Shown here: positions 55,513 to 64,000 of the stretch, piece after piece
Layout: each line of letters opens with the position of its first letter
How positions within the stretch are numbered: the stretch's first letter is position 1
Origin: an uncultured Caulobacteraceae bacterium
GTDB lineage: Bacteria; Pseudomonadota; Alphaproteobacteria; Caulobacterales; Caulobacteraceae
Reading direction: 5' to 3'
DNA: 64,000 nucleotides
Assembly (NCBI GenBank): GCA_937138625.1
Contig: CAKZPF010000003.1
Span: 496,001-560,000 of the forward strand
Translations under genes and position numbers: made by a program
Notes under the pieces: generated by a model
Database searches by the model: none
What the model saw: only the letters and a program-made list of their open reading frames with translations
What the model was told of the DNA's origin: nothing

Positions 55513-55989
55513 CTACAGGTCCGCGGCCACGCGCATGGTTTTGATTTTACCAGGCTTTTCTGGGGGCTCGCCTTTGGGCAAGGCGTCCACATGTTCAATG
55601 CCATCCACCACTTCGCCCCAAACCGTGTACTGGTTATCCAGAAAGCCGACATCATCAAGACAGATGAAAAACTGACAATCGGCACTGTCGGGATCCATGG
55701 CCCGCGCCATCGAACAAATGCCGCGCCCGTGGTGTTCATCACTAAACTCAGCTTTCAGCTTACGACCGGATCCACCGCGCCCGGTGCCCGAGGGATCGCC
55801 CCCTTGGGCAACAAAACCATCGATCACGCGATGAAAAATCAAACCATCATAGAACTTCTCGCGGGCCAGTTCCTTGATGCGCTCGACATGCGTCGGCGCC
55901 AGATCCGGGCGCAATTTGATGGTCACGTCCCCGTCCTTCAGGGTCATGATCAGGGTGTTTTCGGGATTGGTATCGGTGTCTGCTGCCAT
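55513..55989 (-). CDS. ppiB: Peptidyl-prolyl cis-trans isomerase, cytoplasmic cyclophilin
   Basis: A 158-residue cyclophilin. The active-site segment FHRVIDGFVAQGGDPSGTG and the later SADCQFFICL are standard. No signal peptide is present, so it acts in the cytoplasm. It follows the secreted cyclophilin gene, a tandem arrangement common in alphaproteobacteria. Confidence 0.94.
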   Translation of the reverse strand: MAADTDTNPENTLIMTLKDGDVTIKLRPDLAPTHVERIKELAREKFYDGLIFHRVIDGFVAQGGDPSGTGRGGSGRKLKAEFSDEHHGRGICSMARAMDPDSADCQFFICLDDVGFLDNQYTVWGEVVDGIEHVDALPKGEPPEKPGKIKTMRVAADL

Positions 55990-56009
55990 GTCGGCCCCCT
56001 TTATTTCAC

Positions 56010-56855
56010 TTAGTCGTTGTCGTTGTGGCTTGATTCGATGCGCACCGGGATGGGGACATCACAGGCGCTGAAATTGGCCTCGAGGTCATCACGGACATCA
56101 TCCACCAAGCGGGCAAACGTTTTGCTGTCTCCACGCATCAGGTAAATCCGACCGCGATCCGCCACGGGCACATCCGCCGCCACCCGCAAATCCCGCACCC
56201 AGTCAGGGCGTTCCACAGGCTCGCCGGTTTCAAAGGCCCGCACCACATCCAAACCCAAAATCACGCGCCCCCAAGCGGTGTAGCGCTTATCCAGGCTGGG
56301 ATAGGCTTCGCGCATAAGGAAATACTGGCTGTTGGCACTGTTGGGGTCTTCACCCCGCGCCATGCCCGCCACACCCGCACAATAGGTCGCCCAGCCCGTG
56401 GCACCCTGATCGCCGGTGCGATCAAACATCACATCGGGCTGACTGAAGACAGGCAGGCTGCGCACCAGACCGACCACGGATCCGCCCTGCACCGCCATAG
56501 GCGTGAACGGGGTGTCGGCATAGCGCCGGAAAGTGAACTCGGCCGGCAGATCCGGCAGTTGTGATCCCCCCTCGCCGGTGTTTTCCGGGTCGCCACCCTG
56601 GGCCATGAACCAATCAATGACCCGGAAAAAGGTCAGGCCGTCATACAGATCCTGACGCGCCAGGGTTTTGATTTGCTCGACATGCAAAGGGGCGGCCTCG
56701 GGCACCATTTCAATGACCACGCGGCCCTTGGTGGTATCCAGGATCAAGGCATTTTCGTAATCCAGCTCGCGCCAAGTGTCCGCATCCGGGGCCGCCAGGG
56801 CCGTCAGCGGCGCCAGCACCAAAGCCATCGCAGCGGCAATCCAAGTGGGTTTCAT
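56010..56855 (-). CDS. ppiA: Peptidyl-prolyl cis-trans isomerase, exported cyclophilin
   Basis: A 281-residue protein with a signal peptide (ALVLAPLTALAA) and a cyclophilin domain containing FFRVIDWFMAQGGDPENTG and NSANSQYFLM. It folds proteins in the periplasm. The C-terminal 60 residues are an extra, charged tail. Its start overlaps the coaD stop by four bases. Confidence 0.93.
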   Translation of the reverse strand: MKPTWIAAAMALVLAPLTALAAPDADTWRELDYENALILDTTKGRVVIEMVPEAAPLHVEQIKTLARQDLYDGLTFFRVIDWFMAQGGDPENTGEGGSQLPDLPAEFTFRRYADTPFTPMAVQGGSVVGLVRSLPVFSQPDVMFDRTGDQGATGWATYCAGVAGMARGEDPNSANSQYFLMREAYPSLDKRYTAWGRVILGLDVVRAFETGEPVERPDWVRDLRVAADVPVADRGRIYLMRGDSKTFARLVDDVRDDLEANFSACDVPIPVRIESSHNDND

Positions 56856-57340
56856 GCAAATTCCTCCTGCAAGCGTTTGGCAATGGCGGGAGGAACAAAG
56901 CCGGTGATGTCCCCCTTCAGTCGGGCGATTTCTTTGACCAAGCGCGAGGCAATGGCCTGGTGTTGGGGGTCAGCCATCAGAAACACGGTCTCGACATCGG
57001 GATTGAGCTTTTGGTTCATGCCCACCATTTGAAATTCATATTCAAAGTCGGATACCGCCCGCAGCCCACGCACAATCACCTGCGCCCCGACGGTTTCCGC
57101 ATAGTGCATCAGCAAACCATCAAAGGCGGCCACCTCGATATCCGCATCGGGAAAAACACGGGCGACCTCGGCCTTGGCCATGGCCACTCGCTCGTCGATG
57201 GTGAACACGGGCGTTTTTCCGGAATGCACCGCCACACCGATCACCAGCTTGTCCACCAATTTGATGGCGCGGCCAATGATATCGAGGTGCCCATTGGTCA
57301 GCGGGTCAAAGGTGCCGGGATAAAGGCCTGTGCGGGTCAT
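56852..57340 (-). CDS. coaD: Phosphopantetheine adenylyltransferase
   Basis: A 162-residue enzyme of coenzyme A synthesis. The nucleotide-binding motif TNGHLDII lies near the N-terminus (GLYPGTFDPLTNGHLD), and ADPQHQAIASRLVKEIA is the C-terminal signature. Its position between gyrA and the cyclophilin genes is typical of alphaproteobacteria. Confidence 0.97.
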   Translation of the reverse strand: MTRTGLYPGTFDPLTNGHLDIIGRAIKLVDKLVIGVAVHSGKTPVFTIDERVAMAKAEVARVFPDADIEVAAFDGLLMHYAETVGAQVIVRGLRAVSDFEYEFQMVGMNQKLNPDVETVFLMADPQHQAIASRLVKEIARLKGDITGFVPPAIAKRLQEEFA

Positions 57341-57356
57341 GGGCGCTCCCTTTTAC

Positions 57357-57457
57357 CCTTCTCCCACAGGGAGAAGGTGGCGAGGGACGAGCCGGATGAG
57401 GGGTTAGAGAGTTCACATTTACACCCCCTCACCCACCCCTCTCCCCATGGGAGAGGG
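57357..57457. repeat. REP-like palindromic element between coaD and gyrA
   Basis: Two related palindromes, CCTTCTCCC with complement (57357-57377) and CCCTCTCCC with complement (57437-57457), flank sequence rich in CCCTCACC. Such pairs form hairpins and occur as dispersed extragenic repeats in many proteobacteria. It may stabilise or terminate the gyrA transcript. Confidence 0.6.
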
Positions 57458-57469
57458 CATATAGCCAAT

Positions 57470-60196
57470 TTACGCATCGTCAGCCTCCTCGTCGCTGTCG
57501 GTTTCGCCTAAACGCTCGACGGAAACCACGGCTTCCTCGTCACCCAGGCGAATGATGCGCACACCCTGGGTGTTGCGGGCAGCGATGCGGATGCCATCCA
57601 CCGGACAGCGGATCAATTGACCGCCATTGGTGCTCAGCAGCAGCTCGTCGGCATCATCCACGGGGAAGGAGGCCACCAGGCGCACATCTGGCTTGCGGCT
57701 GAGGTCATGGGCAATGGGCCCCTGCCCGCCGCGGCCCATGGCACGATAATCATAGCTTGACGAGCGTTTCCCCGTCCCGTCCGAGGCCACAGTCAAGATA
57801 AACTGCTCGGCCGCGCCCAATTCGGCGATACGCTCCGGTGTGATGGGGGCCTCCTCGTCGCCATCCGCGCCATCATCGGACACAGCCGCATCTTCATCAG
57901 CAGCCCCAGCAGCACGGCGCATGGCGGTGGCATGTTTCAGGTAAGCCCGCGCCTCGGCAGACGTGACCTCAATGCCGTTCAAAATCGCCATGGAGATCAC
58001 ATCATCACCCTTGGCGAGCCTGATGCCCCGCACCCCCGATGAGGTCCGGCCAGCGAACACCCGCACATCACTGACGGGGAAGCGGATGCAGCGCCCATAG
58101 GCCGTCGTTAGCAACAGATCCTGATCTTCCGAGCAGACCTGAACGCCAACAATGCCGTCACCCTCGTCGGGCTTCATCGCGATTTTACCCGCACGGTTGA
58201 TGTTGGTGAAATCGCTGAGCTTGTTGCGCCGCACGCGCCCCGATTTGGTGGCAAACACAACATCCAAACTCGACCAGGTGCCCTCGTCTTCGGGCAAAGG
58301 CAAGATCGAGGTGATGGTCTCGCCTTGGCCGAGCGGCAGCAGATTCACGAACGCCTTGCCGCGAGAGGTCGGCCCCCCCAGCGGCAAGCGCCAGACCTTC
58401 AGCTTATAGGCCATACCGGTCGAAGAGAAGAACAATACCGGCGTATGTGTCGAGGCCGAAAACACGGTGGTGACCATATCCTCGTCCTTCATGCTCATGC
58501 CCGCGCGGCCCCGCCCCCCACGCTTTTGGGTGCGATATGTCGATAGCGGCGTGCGCTTCACATAGCCTGTGTGGGTCACCGAAATGACCATATCTTCGCG
58601 GGGGATCAGGTCTTCGTCTTCGACATCCAGACCCGCATCCACAATTTCCGATCGCCGCGGCACGGCAAAGGTCTCTTTGATGCGCAGCATGTCCTCTTCG
58701 ATCACGGCCATGATGCGGTTGCGATCCCCCAACAGATCCAAAAGATCGCCAATGGTGGCCGCCAGTTTTTCGGCCTCGTCAGAGATTTCATCCCGACCCA
58801 TGGCCGTCAGGCGCTGCAGGCGCAGATCCAAAATGGCGCGGGCTTGTTCTTCCGACAGACGCACCTTGCCATCCACCACGCGGGTGCGGGGGTCAGCAAT
58901 CAGTTCGATCAGCGGTACCATATCGCCCGCCGGCCAATCGCGACCGGTCAAGGCGTCGCGGGCCGCCGCGGGCTCGGGCGCTGAGCGGATCAGGCGAATG
59001 ACTTCGTCGATATTGGCGACGGCAATCGCCAAGCCCACCAAGACATGCCCCCGGTTGCGAGCCTTCGACAGGCGATGTTTGGCGCGGCGCACCACCACAT
59101 CTTCGCGGAAATCCAAAAAGGCCTTCAGCAAATCCCGTAAGCTAAAGGGTCGTGGCCGCCCGCGATCCAACGCCAACATATTGACGCCGAAACTCGATTG
59201 CAGCGGCGAGAAACGATAGAGCTGATTGAGGATCACATCGGCCTGGGCCTCGCGCTTGAGCTCGATGACCACCCGCATACCATGGCGATCACTTTCGTCG
59301 CGCAGATCGGAAATGCCCTCGATGCGTTTTTCGCGCACCAGATCGGCGATTTTCTCGACCATCATAGCCTTGTTCACCTGATAGGGAATTTCAGTGATGA
59401 TGATCGACTGCCGCCCCTTGGCGTTTTCCTCGACCTCAGCGCGACCGCGCATGATCACCGAGCCCCGACCGGTCAGCAGGGCCTGGCGCGCGCCGCTGCG
59501 CCCCATGATCAGCCCGCCAGTGGGGAAATCCGGCGCGGGCACGATTTCCAGAAGCTCCTCGTCTGACAAATGCGGCTCATGAATCAATTTAACGGCGGCC
59601 TCGATCACCTCGCCCAAATTGTGGGGCGGGATGTTGGTCGCCATCCCCACGGCAATGCCGCCCGCCCCATTGACCAACAGGTTGGGATAACGCGCCGGCA
59701 GCACCGCGGGCTCTTGCTCGGTGCCATCATAGTTGGGGATAAAATCGACGGTGTTTTCTTCGATGTCCGACAGCAGTTCGGCCGCAGGACGCGACAGGCG
59801 CGATTCGGTGTAACGCATAGCCGCTGGCGGATCCCCATCCACCGAGCCAAAATTCCCCTGGCCGTCAATCAGCTCAAGCCCCATGGAAAAGGGCTGCGCC
59901 ATGCGCACCAAGGCGTCATAGACCGCTTGGTCGCCGTGGGGGTGATATTTACCGATCACGTCCCCGACGATGCGCGCCGATTTGCGATAAGCTTTGTCGT
60001 GGGTAAAGCCATTTTCCGCCATGGCATAAAGGATGCGGCGGTGCACCGGCTTCAGGCCATCGCGCGCGTCCGGCAGGGCGCGGCTGACGATGACGCTCAT
60101 GGCGTAATCGAGATATGAGCGCTTCAGCTCGTCTTCGATGGTGATGTGCGGCACACCACCGGTTTCTCCAGGATCCTTGTCAATTGTATCGCTCAC
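57470..60196 (-). CDS. gyrA: DNA gyrase subunit A
   Basis: A 908-residue type II topoisomerase subunit. The N-terminal domain has the catalytic Tyr in RYTESRLS, and the C-terminal wrapping domain has the GyrA box QKRGGRG. In the quinolone-resistance region the sequence is [13 protein letters not shown]: Gln90 occupies the place of E. coli Ser83, while the following Asp is kept. The C-terminus carries an acidic tail. It is a separate transcript with the REP-like element behind it. Confidence 0.98.
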   Translation of the reverse strand: MSDTIDKDPGETGGVPHITIEDELKRSYLDYAMSVIVSRALPDARDGLKPVHRRILYAMAENGFTHDKAYRKSARIVGDVIGKYHPHGDQAVYDALVRMAQPFSMGLELIDGQGNFGSVDGDPPAAMRYTESRLSRPAAELLSDIEENTVDFIPNYDGTEQEPAVLPARYPNLLVNGAGGIAVGMATNIPPHNLGEVIEAAVKLIHEPHLSDEELLEIVPAPDFPTGGLIMGRSGARQALLTGRGSVIMRGRAEVEENAKGRQSIIITEIPYQVNKAMMVEKIADLVREKRIEGISDLRDESDRHGMRVVIELKREAQADVILNQLYRFSPLQSSFGVNMLALDRGRPRPFSLRDLLKAFLDFREDVVVRRAKHRLSKARNRGHVLVGLAIAVANIDEVIRLIRSAPEPAAARDALTGRDWPAGDMVPLIELIADPRTRVVDGKVRLSEEQARAILDLRLQRLTAMGRDEISDEAEKLAATIGDLLDLLGDRNRIMAVIEEDMLRIKETFAVPRRSEIVDAGLDVEDEDLIPREDMVISVTHTGYVKRTPLSTYRTQKRGGRGRAGMSMKDEDMVTTVFSASTHTPVLFFSSTGMAYKLKVWRLPLGGPTSRGKAFVNLLPLGQGETITSILPLPEDEGTWSSLDVVFATKSGRVRRNKLSDFTNINRAGKIAMKPDEGDGIVGVQVCSEDQDLLLTTAYGRCIRFPVSDVRVFAGRTSSGVRGIRLAKGDDVISMAILNGIEVTSAEARAYLKHATAMRRAAGAADEDAAVSDDGADGDEEAPITPERIAELGAAEQFILTVASDGTGKRSSSYDYRAMGRGGQGPIAHDLSRKPDVRLVASFPVDDADELLLSTNGGQLIRCPVDGIRIAARNTQGVRIIRLGDEEAVVSVERLGETDSDEEADDA

Positions 60197-60377
60197 GCGC
60201 CCACCCTGTTGTTTGTTCTGTGCCGGTTGGCAACCTGTGTTCGTGGTTGATATTGGCCAAGCTTTGTCCTAACACCCTTTGCACCCGTTCTCAAAGCCGA
60301 GAATTGGAAAAAATCCATTTGGGAAAGGCTTAACAGGATTTCGCTATCCTGGGCGCCATCACCCCAGGGAGCACACG

Positions 60378-61145
60378 ATGAAACGCCTTCGGGCCCTTTT
60401 TCACGAGCTGTATTTCAAGCACACCAATCGCGCTTTGAAATTTCGCTCTGTGTTGTTGATCTTAGACCTGATCATCATCGGTTTTTTTATCGCTGCGCCC
60501 TTTTTGCGGGGATCCGTCAGCTTTTTAGTCATCGACTATGCCATTGCCTTTCTGCTGGCGCTTGATTTGGCGGCACGGGCCTGGGGCTATGGTAAGTTTT
60601 GGGTTTGGCTCAGCCGCCCCATCGCCATAGTTGACGTGATTGTGCTGGTTTCCCTGCTATTCCCCACGGCGCTTGCGAACCTGGGGGCCTTGCGGATTTT
60701 GCGCCTGTGGACCTTGGCGCATTCCGACAAGTTGTGGGAAACTGTGGGCAAAGGCCGCTGGCACAACAGCCACATCCAGGACATTTCCAAAGGCATCGTC
60801 AATTTGGTGGTCTTTGTCTTCATCATGACCGCCATTGTGCATTCCAGCTTTGCGGGCCATCACCCGAAACTCGATAGCTATATCGACAGCCTCTATTTCA
60901 CCATTATGTCGCTGACCACCACGGGTTATGGGGATATTGTGCTCGAGAGCACCTGGGGCCGGCTCGTCAGCATCTTGATCATGACCGGGGGTGTGACCCT
61001 GTTTGTGAAACTGGCGCAATCCATATTGCGCCCCAACAAAGTGGTCTTCCCCTGCCCTGAATGCGGTTTGCGCCGTCATGACCCCGACAGCGTGTTTTGC
61101 AAAGCCTGCGGCCACAAGCTGAACATCCCCAACGAAGGGCTTTAA
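60378..61145 (+). CDS. Potassium-channel family protein with C-terminal zinc ribbon
   Basis: A 255-residue membrane protein with about six transmembrane segments. The selectivity filter TTTGYGDIV lies at about residue 180, and the preceding segment resembles a voltage-sensor-type domain but with few arginines. A C-terminal CxxC...CxxC zinc ribbon (CPECGLRRHD, then CKACGHK) is added after the pore. AGGGAG precedes the ATG at 60378. It is isolated between gyrA and the flagellin-like gene. Confidence 0.86.
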   Translation: MKRLRALFHELYFKHTNRALKFRSVLLILDLIIIGFFIAAPFLRGSVSFLVIDYAIAFLLALDLAARAWGYGKFWVWLSRPIAIVDVIVLVSLLFPTALANLGALRILRLWTLAHSDKLWETVGKGRWHNSHIQDISKGIVNLVVFVFIMTAIVHSSFAGHHPKLDSYIDSLYFTIMSLTTTGYGDIVLESTWGRLVSILIMTGGVTLFVKLAQSILRPNKVVFPCPECGLRRHDPDSVFCKACGHKLNIPNEGL

Positions 61146-61248
61146 GGTTAGTGCTTGCTAGGCATATATTCTAACGCGTTCTTAAACTCTGCCTGCTAAT
61201 CTGGCCAAAATATAAAAAAAGCAGAACGCAGCAGAAAGAGAAAACGGG

Positions 61249-62148
61249 ATGACCATCGGGGGGATTGGTCTCGGCAATTATGGCACGCAGTTTATTCGCA
61301 GCAGCCGAGCCTACACAACAGCCATCAATGATGTAAACGCCAGCGTCGATCGCTTGGGGCGTGGCTCGGCTATATCGGTAAAGGCCAATTCTGTCGCCTA
61401 TGGCATCGCCCAGAAAACCAAAAGCGATATCGCCGGCTGGGACATGGCGCAGAAACTAAACCAGAAAACGCGCAACGACCTTGATCTGTTGCTGACGTTC
61501 AATGAGAACATTAAAAACATTGTCTATGACCTGAAGCCCACGGTTGTTATGGCGATGGATGAAAATCTCTCAGATTCGGATCGGGCAAGTTTGGACGAGG
61601 AATACAAGAGTGTTGCTCGTCGTATGCAGGATTTTTACTACAACAGCGCTTCATATTTTCCAGGAAGTGCCAGCCACCTTGCTGGCTTCAATCGATTGGA
61701 AGTGAGACTAGCAGACAAGGATGGCCCAGGCACCGAGATCGCCTTTACAACGCGGAATCTCACAGCCGCCGCGTTAGAAGACTTTAATCCGGATGACTAT
61801 TCCTTTTCCTCAGCAAGCGCGGCGGCCAACTTTAAAGAAGAACTGCTGGATCAGCTTATAAATTCTGATTTTGTTGATAATAACTATACTGGCACACATA
61901 CCCCGTTTGATGTGGTGGAAATCGCACAAAACTTCGCTGCCAAAATGTCCGATGTCGCCTCAAAGGCCGTGCTCGACCTCACCGATCTGGAAATCGAGGC
62001 CGAAGTCGCCCGCCTGCGCCAAGCCCAAACCGACCAAGTCCGCGCCGAAAGCGCGCAGCAAATCGCCAACCAAAATCTGCGCACCTACACCAGTGTGCTG
62101 AACGACGTCCGCGCCCAAACGGGACGATTGGTCAACTTTTACGCTTAG
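61249..62148 (+). CDS. Flagellin-like protein
   Basis: A 299-residue protein without signal peptide. The N-terminal 130 residues have the flagellin heptad pattern (INDVNASVDRLGRGSAI, then AYGIAQKTKSDIAGWDMAQK, then ENLSDSDRASLDEEYKSVA), and the C-terminal part ends with DVRAQTGRLVNFYA after a helix like the flagellin D0/D1 return strand (QIANQNLRTYTSVL). The middle differs from known flagellins. No flagellar genes are next to it. It may be a minor flagellin or a related filament protein; the assignment is by pattern only. Confidence 0.6.
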   Translation: MTIGGIGLGNYGTQFIRSSRAYTTAINDVNASVDRLGRGSAISVKANSVAYGIAQKTKSDIAGWDMAQKLNQKTRNDLDLLLTFNENIKNIVYDLKPTVVMAMDENLSDSDRASLDEEYKSVARRMQDFYYNSASYFPGSASHLAGFNRLEVRLADKDGPGTEIAFTTRNLTAAALEDFNPDDYSFSSASAAANFKEELLDQLINSDFVDNNYTGTHTPFDVVEIAQNFAAKMSDVASKAVLDLTDLEIEAEVARLRQAQTDQVRAESAQQIANQNLRTYTSVLNDVRAQTGRLVNFYA

Positions 62149-62180
62149 AGGACTAAATCCACTTCACGCCATTAAAGCCA

Positions 62181-62209
62181 AAAAAAGCGGGCCAAAGGCC
62201 CGCTTTTTT
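62181..62209. terminator. Bidirectional terminator between flagellin-like gene and ssb
   Basis: AAAAAAGCGGGCC (62181-62193) pairs perfectly with GGCCCGCTTTTTT (62197-62209). It can serve both convergent transcripts. Confidence 0.92.
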
Positions 62210-62235
62210 GTGTCTCGATGGTGTGACCCCAGTCT

Positions 62236-62721
62236 CTAGAACGGGATTTCGTCGTCCAGATCAGCATTGGCAAACTGGTTGCCGCCGCCTTGATTGCCAC
62301 CGCTGCTGGCCGCGCTGGGGGCAAAATTGCCGCCACCTTGGCCGCCTTCATAGCCGCCACCATCGCTGTTGCGGCCATCCAGCATGGTCAACTCGCCGCG
62401 ATAGCGCTGCAAGACCACCTCGGTGGAATAGCGGTCATTGCCATCCTTGTCGGTCCATTTGCGGGTTTGCAAGGCGCCTTCGACATAGACCTTCGCGCCC
62501 TTGCGCAGGTATTTTTCAATCACACCCACCAGGCCATCATTGAACACCACCACGGAATGCCAATCGGTTTTTTCCCGACGCTCGCCTGTAGTTTTGTCAC
62601 GCCAACTTTCCGAGGTGGCAATCCGCAAATTGGCCACGCGGTCGCCCGACCCCATGGTGCGGATTTCAGGGTCCGCGCCCAAATTGCCGATCAACATCAC
62701 CTTGTTTAAACTGCCCGCCAT
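62236..62721 (-). CDS. ssb: Single-stranded DNA-binding protein
   Basis: A 161-residue SSB. The OB-fold ([18 protein letters not shown] onward) is followed by a Gly-rich linker, and the acidic tip DLDDEIPF binds partner proteins. The ATG at 62721 is preferred to an upstream in-frame start. It is near uvrA, as in many alphaproteobacteria. Confidence 0.96.
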   Translation of the reverse strand: MAGSLNKVMLIGNLGADPEIRTMGSGDRVANLRIATSESWRDKTTGERREKTDWHSVVVFNDGLVGVIEKYLRKGAKVYVEGALQTRKWTDKDGNDRYSTEVVLQRYRGELTMLDGRNSDGGGYEGGQGGGNFAPSAASSGGNQGGGNQFANADLDDEIPF

Positions 62722-62759
62722 TGTCCGTGTCCTTCTGTTTATTATTTTCCGTTTGTGGG

Positions 62760-63200
62760 TTACGCCGCCAAGCTTTGCAGCATCCAACGATTTTTGCGAT
62801 GCACCGCCATCCGGCCAATCATGGCGTCCACCACCACTTCGTCACCGGCCTTTTCGGCGGCATCGTGGGCCGCCTGAAGGCTCTCGACAATTTGGCTTTG
62901 GCTCTCGGCCAGATCCTTGACCATGGTCATGGCGTCATAAGTCTCGTCCCCCGCCGCAATGCGGGTGGTCTCGGCGTAAAAGGCCAGTTTGCCCGGCGCT
63001 TTTTCGCCCAAAGTGCGGATCAGCTCGGCGATGTCATCAATGGCGGCAAACAGGTCGTTGTATTGCATCTCAAACAGATCATGCAGCGCTTTGAACTGTG
63101 GCCCTTCGACATTCCAATGATAATTCTGGGTTTTCAGATACAAGGCATAGGTATCCGCCAGAACGGTTTTCAAGGCATCGGTGACGGGGGCATTGCTCAT
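62760..63200 (-). CDS. dps: Dps-family ferritin-like protein
   Basis: A 146-residue protein that stores iron and protects DNA during stress. The ferroxidase residues lie in [11 protein letters not shown] and [20 protein letters not shown]. It is a 12-subunit cage protein by family. It is upstream of ssb on the same strand. Confidence 0.93.
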   Translation of the reverse strand: MSNAPVTDALKTVLADTYALYLKTQNYHWNVEGPQFKALHDLFEMQYNDLFAAIDDIAELIRTLGEKAPGKLAFYAETTRIAAGDETYDAMTMVKDLAESQSQIVESLQAAHDAAEKAGDEVVVDAMIGRMAVHRKNRWMLQSLAA

Positions 63201-63248
63201 TACTCTTCTCCTAATACGCGAATTTGATGATCACTTCGCCTTGCAGGC

Positions 63249-63614
63249 TTATTGCTCGCCCGCCTGACTTTGGGGCACCAGACGCCCATCCTCCAGCCTT
63301 GTCAAGAGTGGGAAGGCCACGGACCCGTTGACGCTAACAAACACGCCCTGGTCGGCGACAATGATCTTGGCTCCCTGATAGGCCCCAACCAATTTTTTGG
63401 CTTTGCCTTGGGTGAAAATCGCGTCCAGCATCCCGGCACATTCTTCCACACGCTCGGCCTCGCCGATGGCCGTGAACTGGTCGCCACGCTTTTCATAGCA
63501 ATCCAAATCGCCGCGCTGGCCGGGGATAGTTTCCCGCAAGCTTTCGTCTTCGCCGCCACAGCCACTCAGGGTCACAGCCCCCAGCACCAGCCCCGCACAT
63601 ATCGAACGTTTCAT
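63249..63614 (-). CDS. Predicted lipoprotein
   Basis: A 121-residue protein with a lipoprotein signal (LGAVTLSGCGGED). The mature part has two further cysteines (DLDCYEK and VEECAGM), possibly a disulfide, and no recognised domain. The start at 63614 is set by the signal sequence; longer in-frame extension is rejected because it would overlap the uvrA start. Confidence 0.75.
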   Translation of the reverse strand: MKRSICAGLVLGAVTLSGCGGEDESLRETIPGQRGDLDCYEKRGDQFTAIGEAERVEECAGMLDAIFTQGKAKKLVGAYQGAKIIVADQGVFVSVNGSVAFPLLTRLEDGRLVPQSQAGEQ

Positions 63615-63782
63615 GTCCACTCTCCTGAATAAACTGACGATGTAGAAATCGCCCCCACCCATGGACCCTATTGCATGCCCCTCTTGGATTCTGTCTGACC
63701 CTAGCATATCTGTGGGGAAGATAAAGACTTGCGTGTTCATTTTGTTCGCCCTATGTTCGCGCAGCCACACAGGATCCAAATT

Positions 63783-64000
63783 ATGTCCGACCCCACCCAC
63801 ATCCGCGTGCGCGGCGCGCGGGCCCACAATCTGAAATCGGTGGACGCCGACATCCCTCGGGGCACCTTGACAGTGATCACCGGCATGTCGGGGTCCGGCA
63901 AATCCTCGCTTGCCTTTGACACCATCTATGCCGAGGGTCAGCGGCGCTATGTGGAAAGCCTGTCGGCTTATGCCCGTCAATTTCTCGAGCTTCAGCAAAA
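63783..64000 (+). CDS. uvrA: UvrA, excinuclease ATPase subunit (5' part)
   Basis: The first 72 codons of UvrA, cut by the window end. [13 protein letters not shown] is followed by the Walker A motif [20 protein letters not shown] and [16 protein letters not shown], all standard. UvrA recognises damaged DNA in nucleotide excision repair. It is divergent from the lipoprotein and ssb genes. Confidence 0.97.
   Translation, partial: MSDPTHIRVRGARAHNLKSVDADIPRGTLTVITGMSGSGKSSLAFDTIYAEGQRRYVESLSAYARQFLELQQ

Overview
The window joins two kinds of DNA. Positions 1 to about 31,300 are the right-hand part of an integrative and conjugative element (ICE) that sits against the 3' end of guaA. Positions 31,311 to 64,000 are ordinary chromosome. 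The chromosomal gene set and order (guaA, rsmB-like, guaB, rlmE, ppx; an ast arginine-succinyl cluster; tgt, queA, two cyclophilins, coaD, gyrA; ssb divergent from uvrA) point to an alphaproteobacterium. I cannot resolve the order or genus from sequence alone. The left end of the element lies outside the window.

ICE layout, left to right. 1-3807 is metal and drug cargo: the end of an RND pump, a P1B-4 type metal ATPase with SPC and HEGST motifs, and a YnfA-like membrane protein. 3856-6759 is a leftward operon of RdfS-like excisionase, TraF-like signal peptidase and a relaxase. 6940-10862 holds DUF736, a ParB-domain protein, two small unknowns and an ArdA-type antirestriction protein. 11212-13663 is a PaeR7I/XhoI-like restriction-modification pair. 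14152-14994 is a one-ORF FseA-like (DUF6499+DUF2285) activator, divergent from the trbBCDEJLFGI mating-pair operon (15322-24620), which continues into DUF2274, a second DUF736 and an AlpA-like gene. 25571-29528 is a four-gene CBASS anti-phage operon. A tyrosine recombinase (29757-31016) and a cluster of TACCGTCAG repeats close the element beside guaA. No VirD4/TraG coupling protein is present in the window.

The most striking system is the CBASS operon. It encodes a CD-NTase, an E2-E1 fusion (Cap2), a JAB protease (Cap3) and, as effector, a protein with the length and catalytic residue positions (D73, E104, K106) of the cA3-activated nuclease NucC. NucC is best known from type III CBASS with HORMA/TRIP13 partners. 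Here it is paired with type II ubiquitin-like machinery, and the Cap2 has no cysteine in its last 180 residues, where the E1 active-site cysteine would be expected.

The chromosome carries a second unexplained system: at least seven genes for EF-hand-like proteins without signal peptides, dropped singly or in pairs between housekeeping genes. Three (38968, 41700, 42785) are clear paralogues sharing a VDCxEF motif. Two small ones (45597, 46072) are paralogues of each other and split the ast cluster between astB and astD, next to a duplicated astB 5' end. Two others (34293, 50669) carry EF-hand loops only. Other oddities are a flagellin-like protein with no visible flagellar neighbours, a tRNA-guanine transglycosylase lacking two expected zinc-ligand cysteines, GyrA with Gln at the position of E. 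coli Ser83, and a duplicated 3' end of tRNA-Lys.
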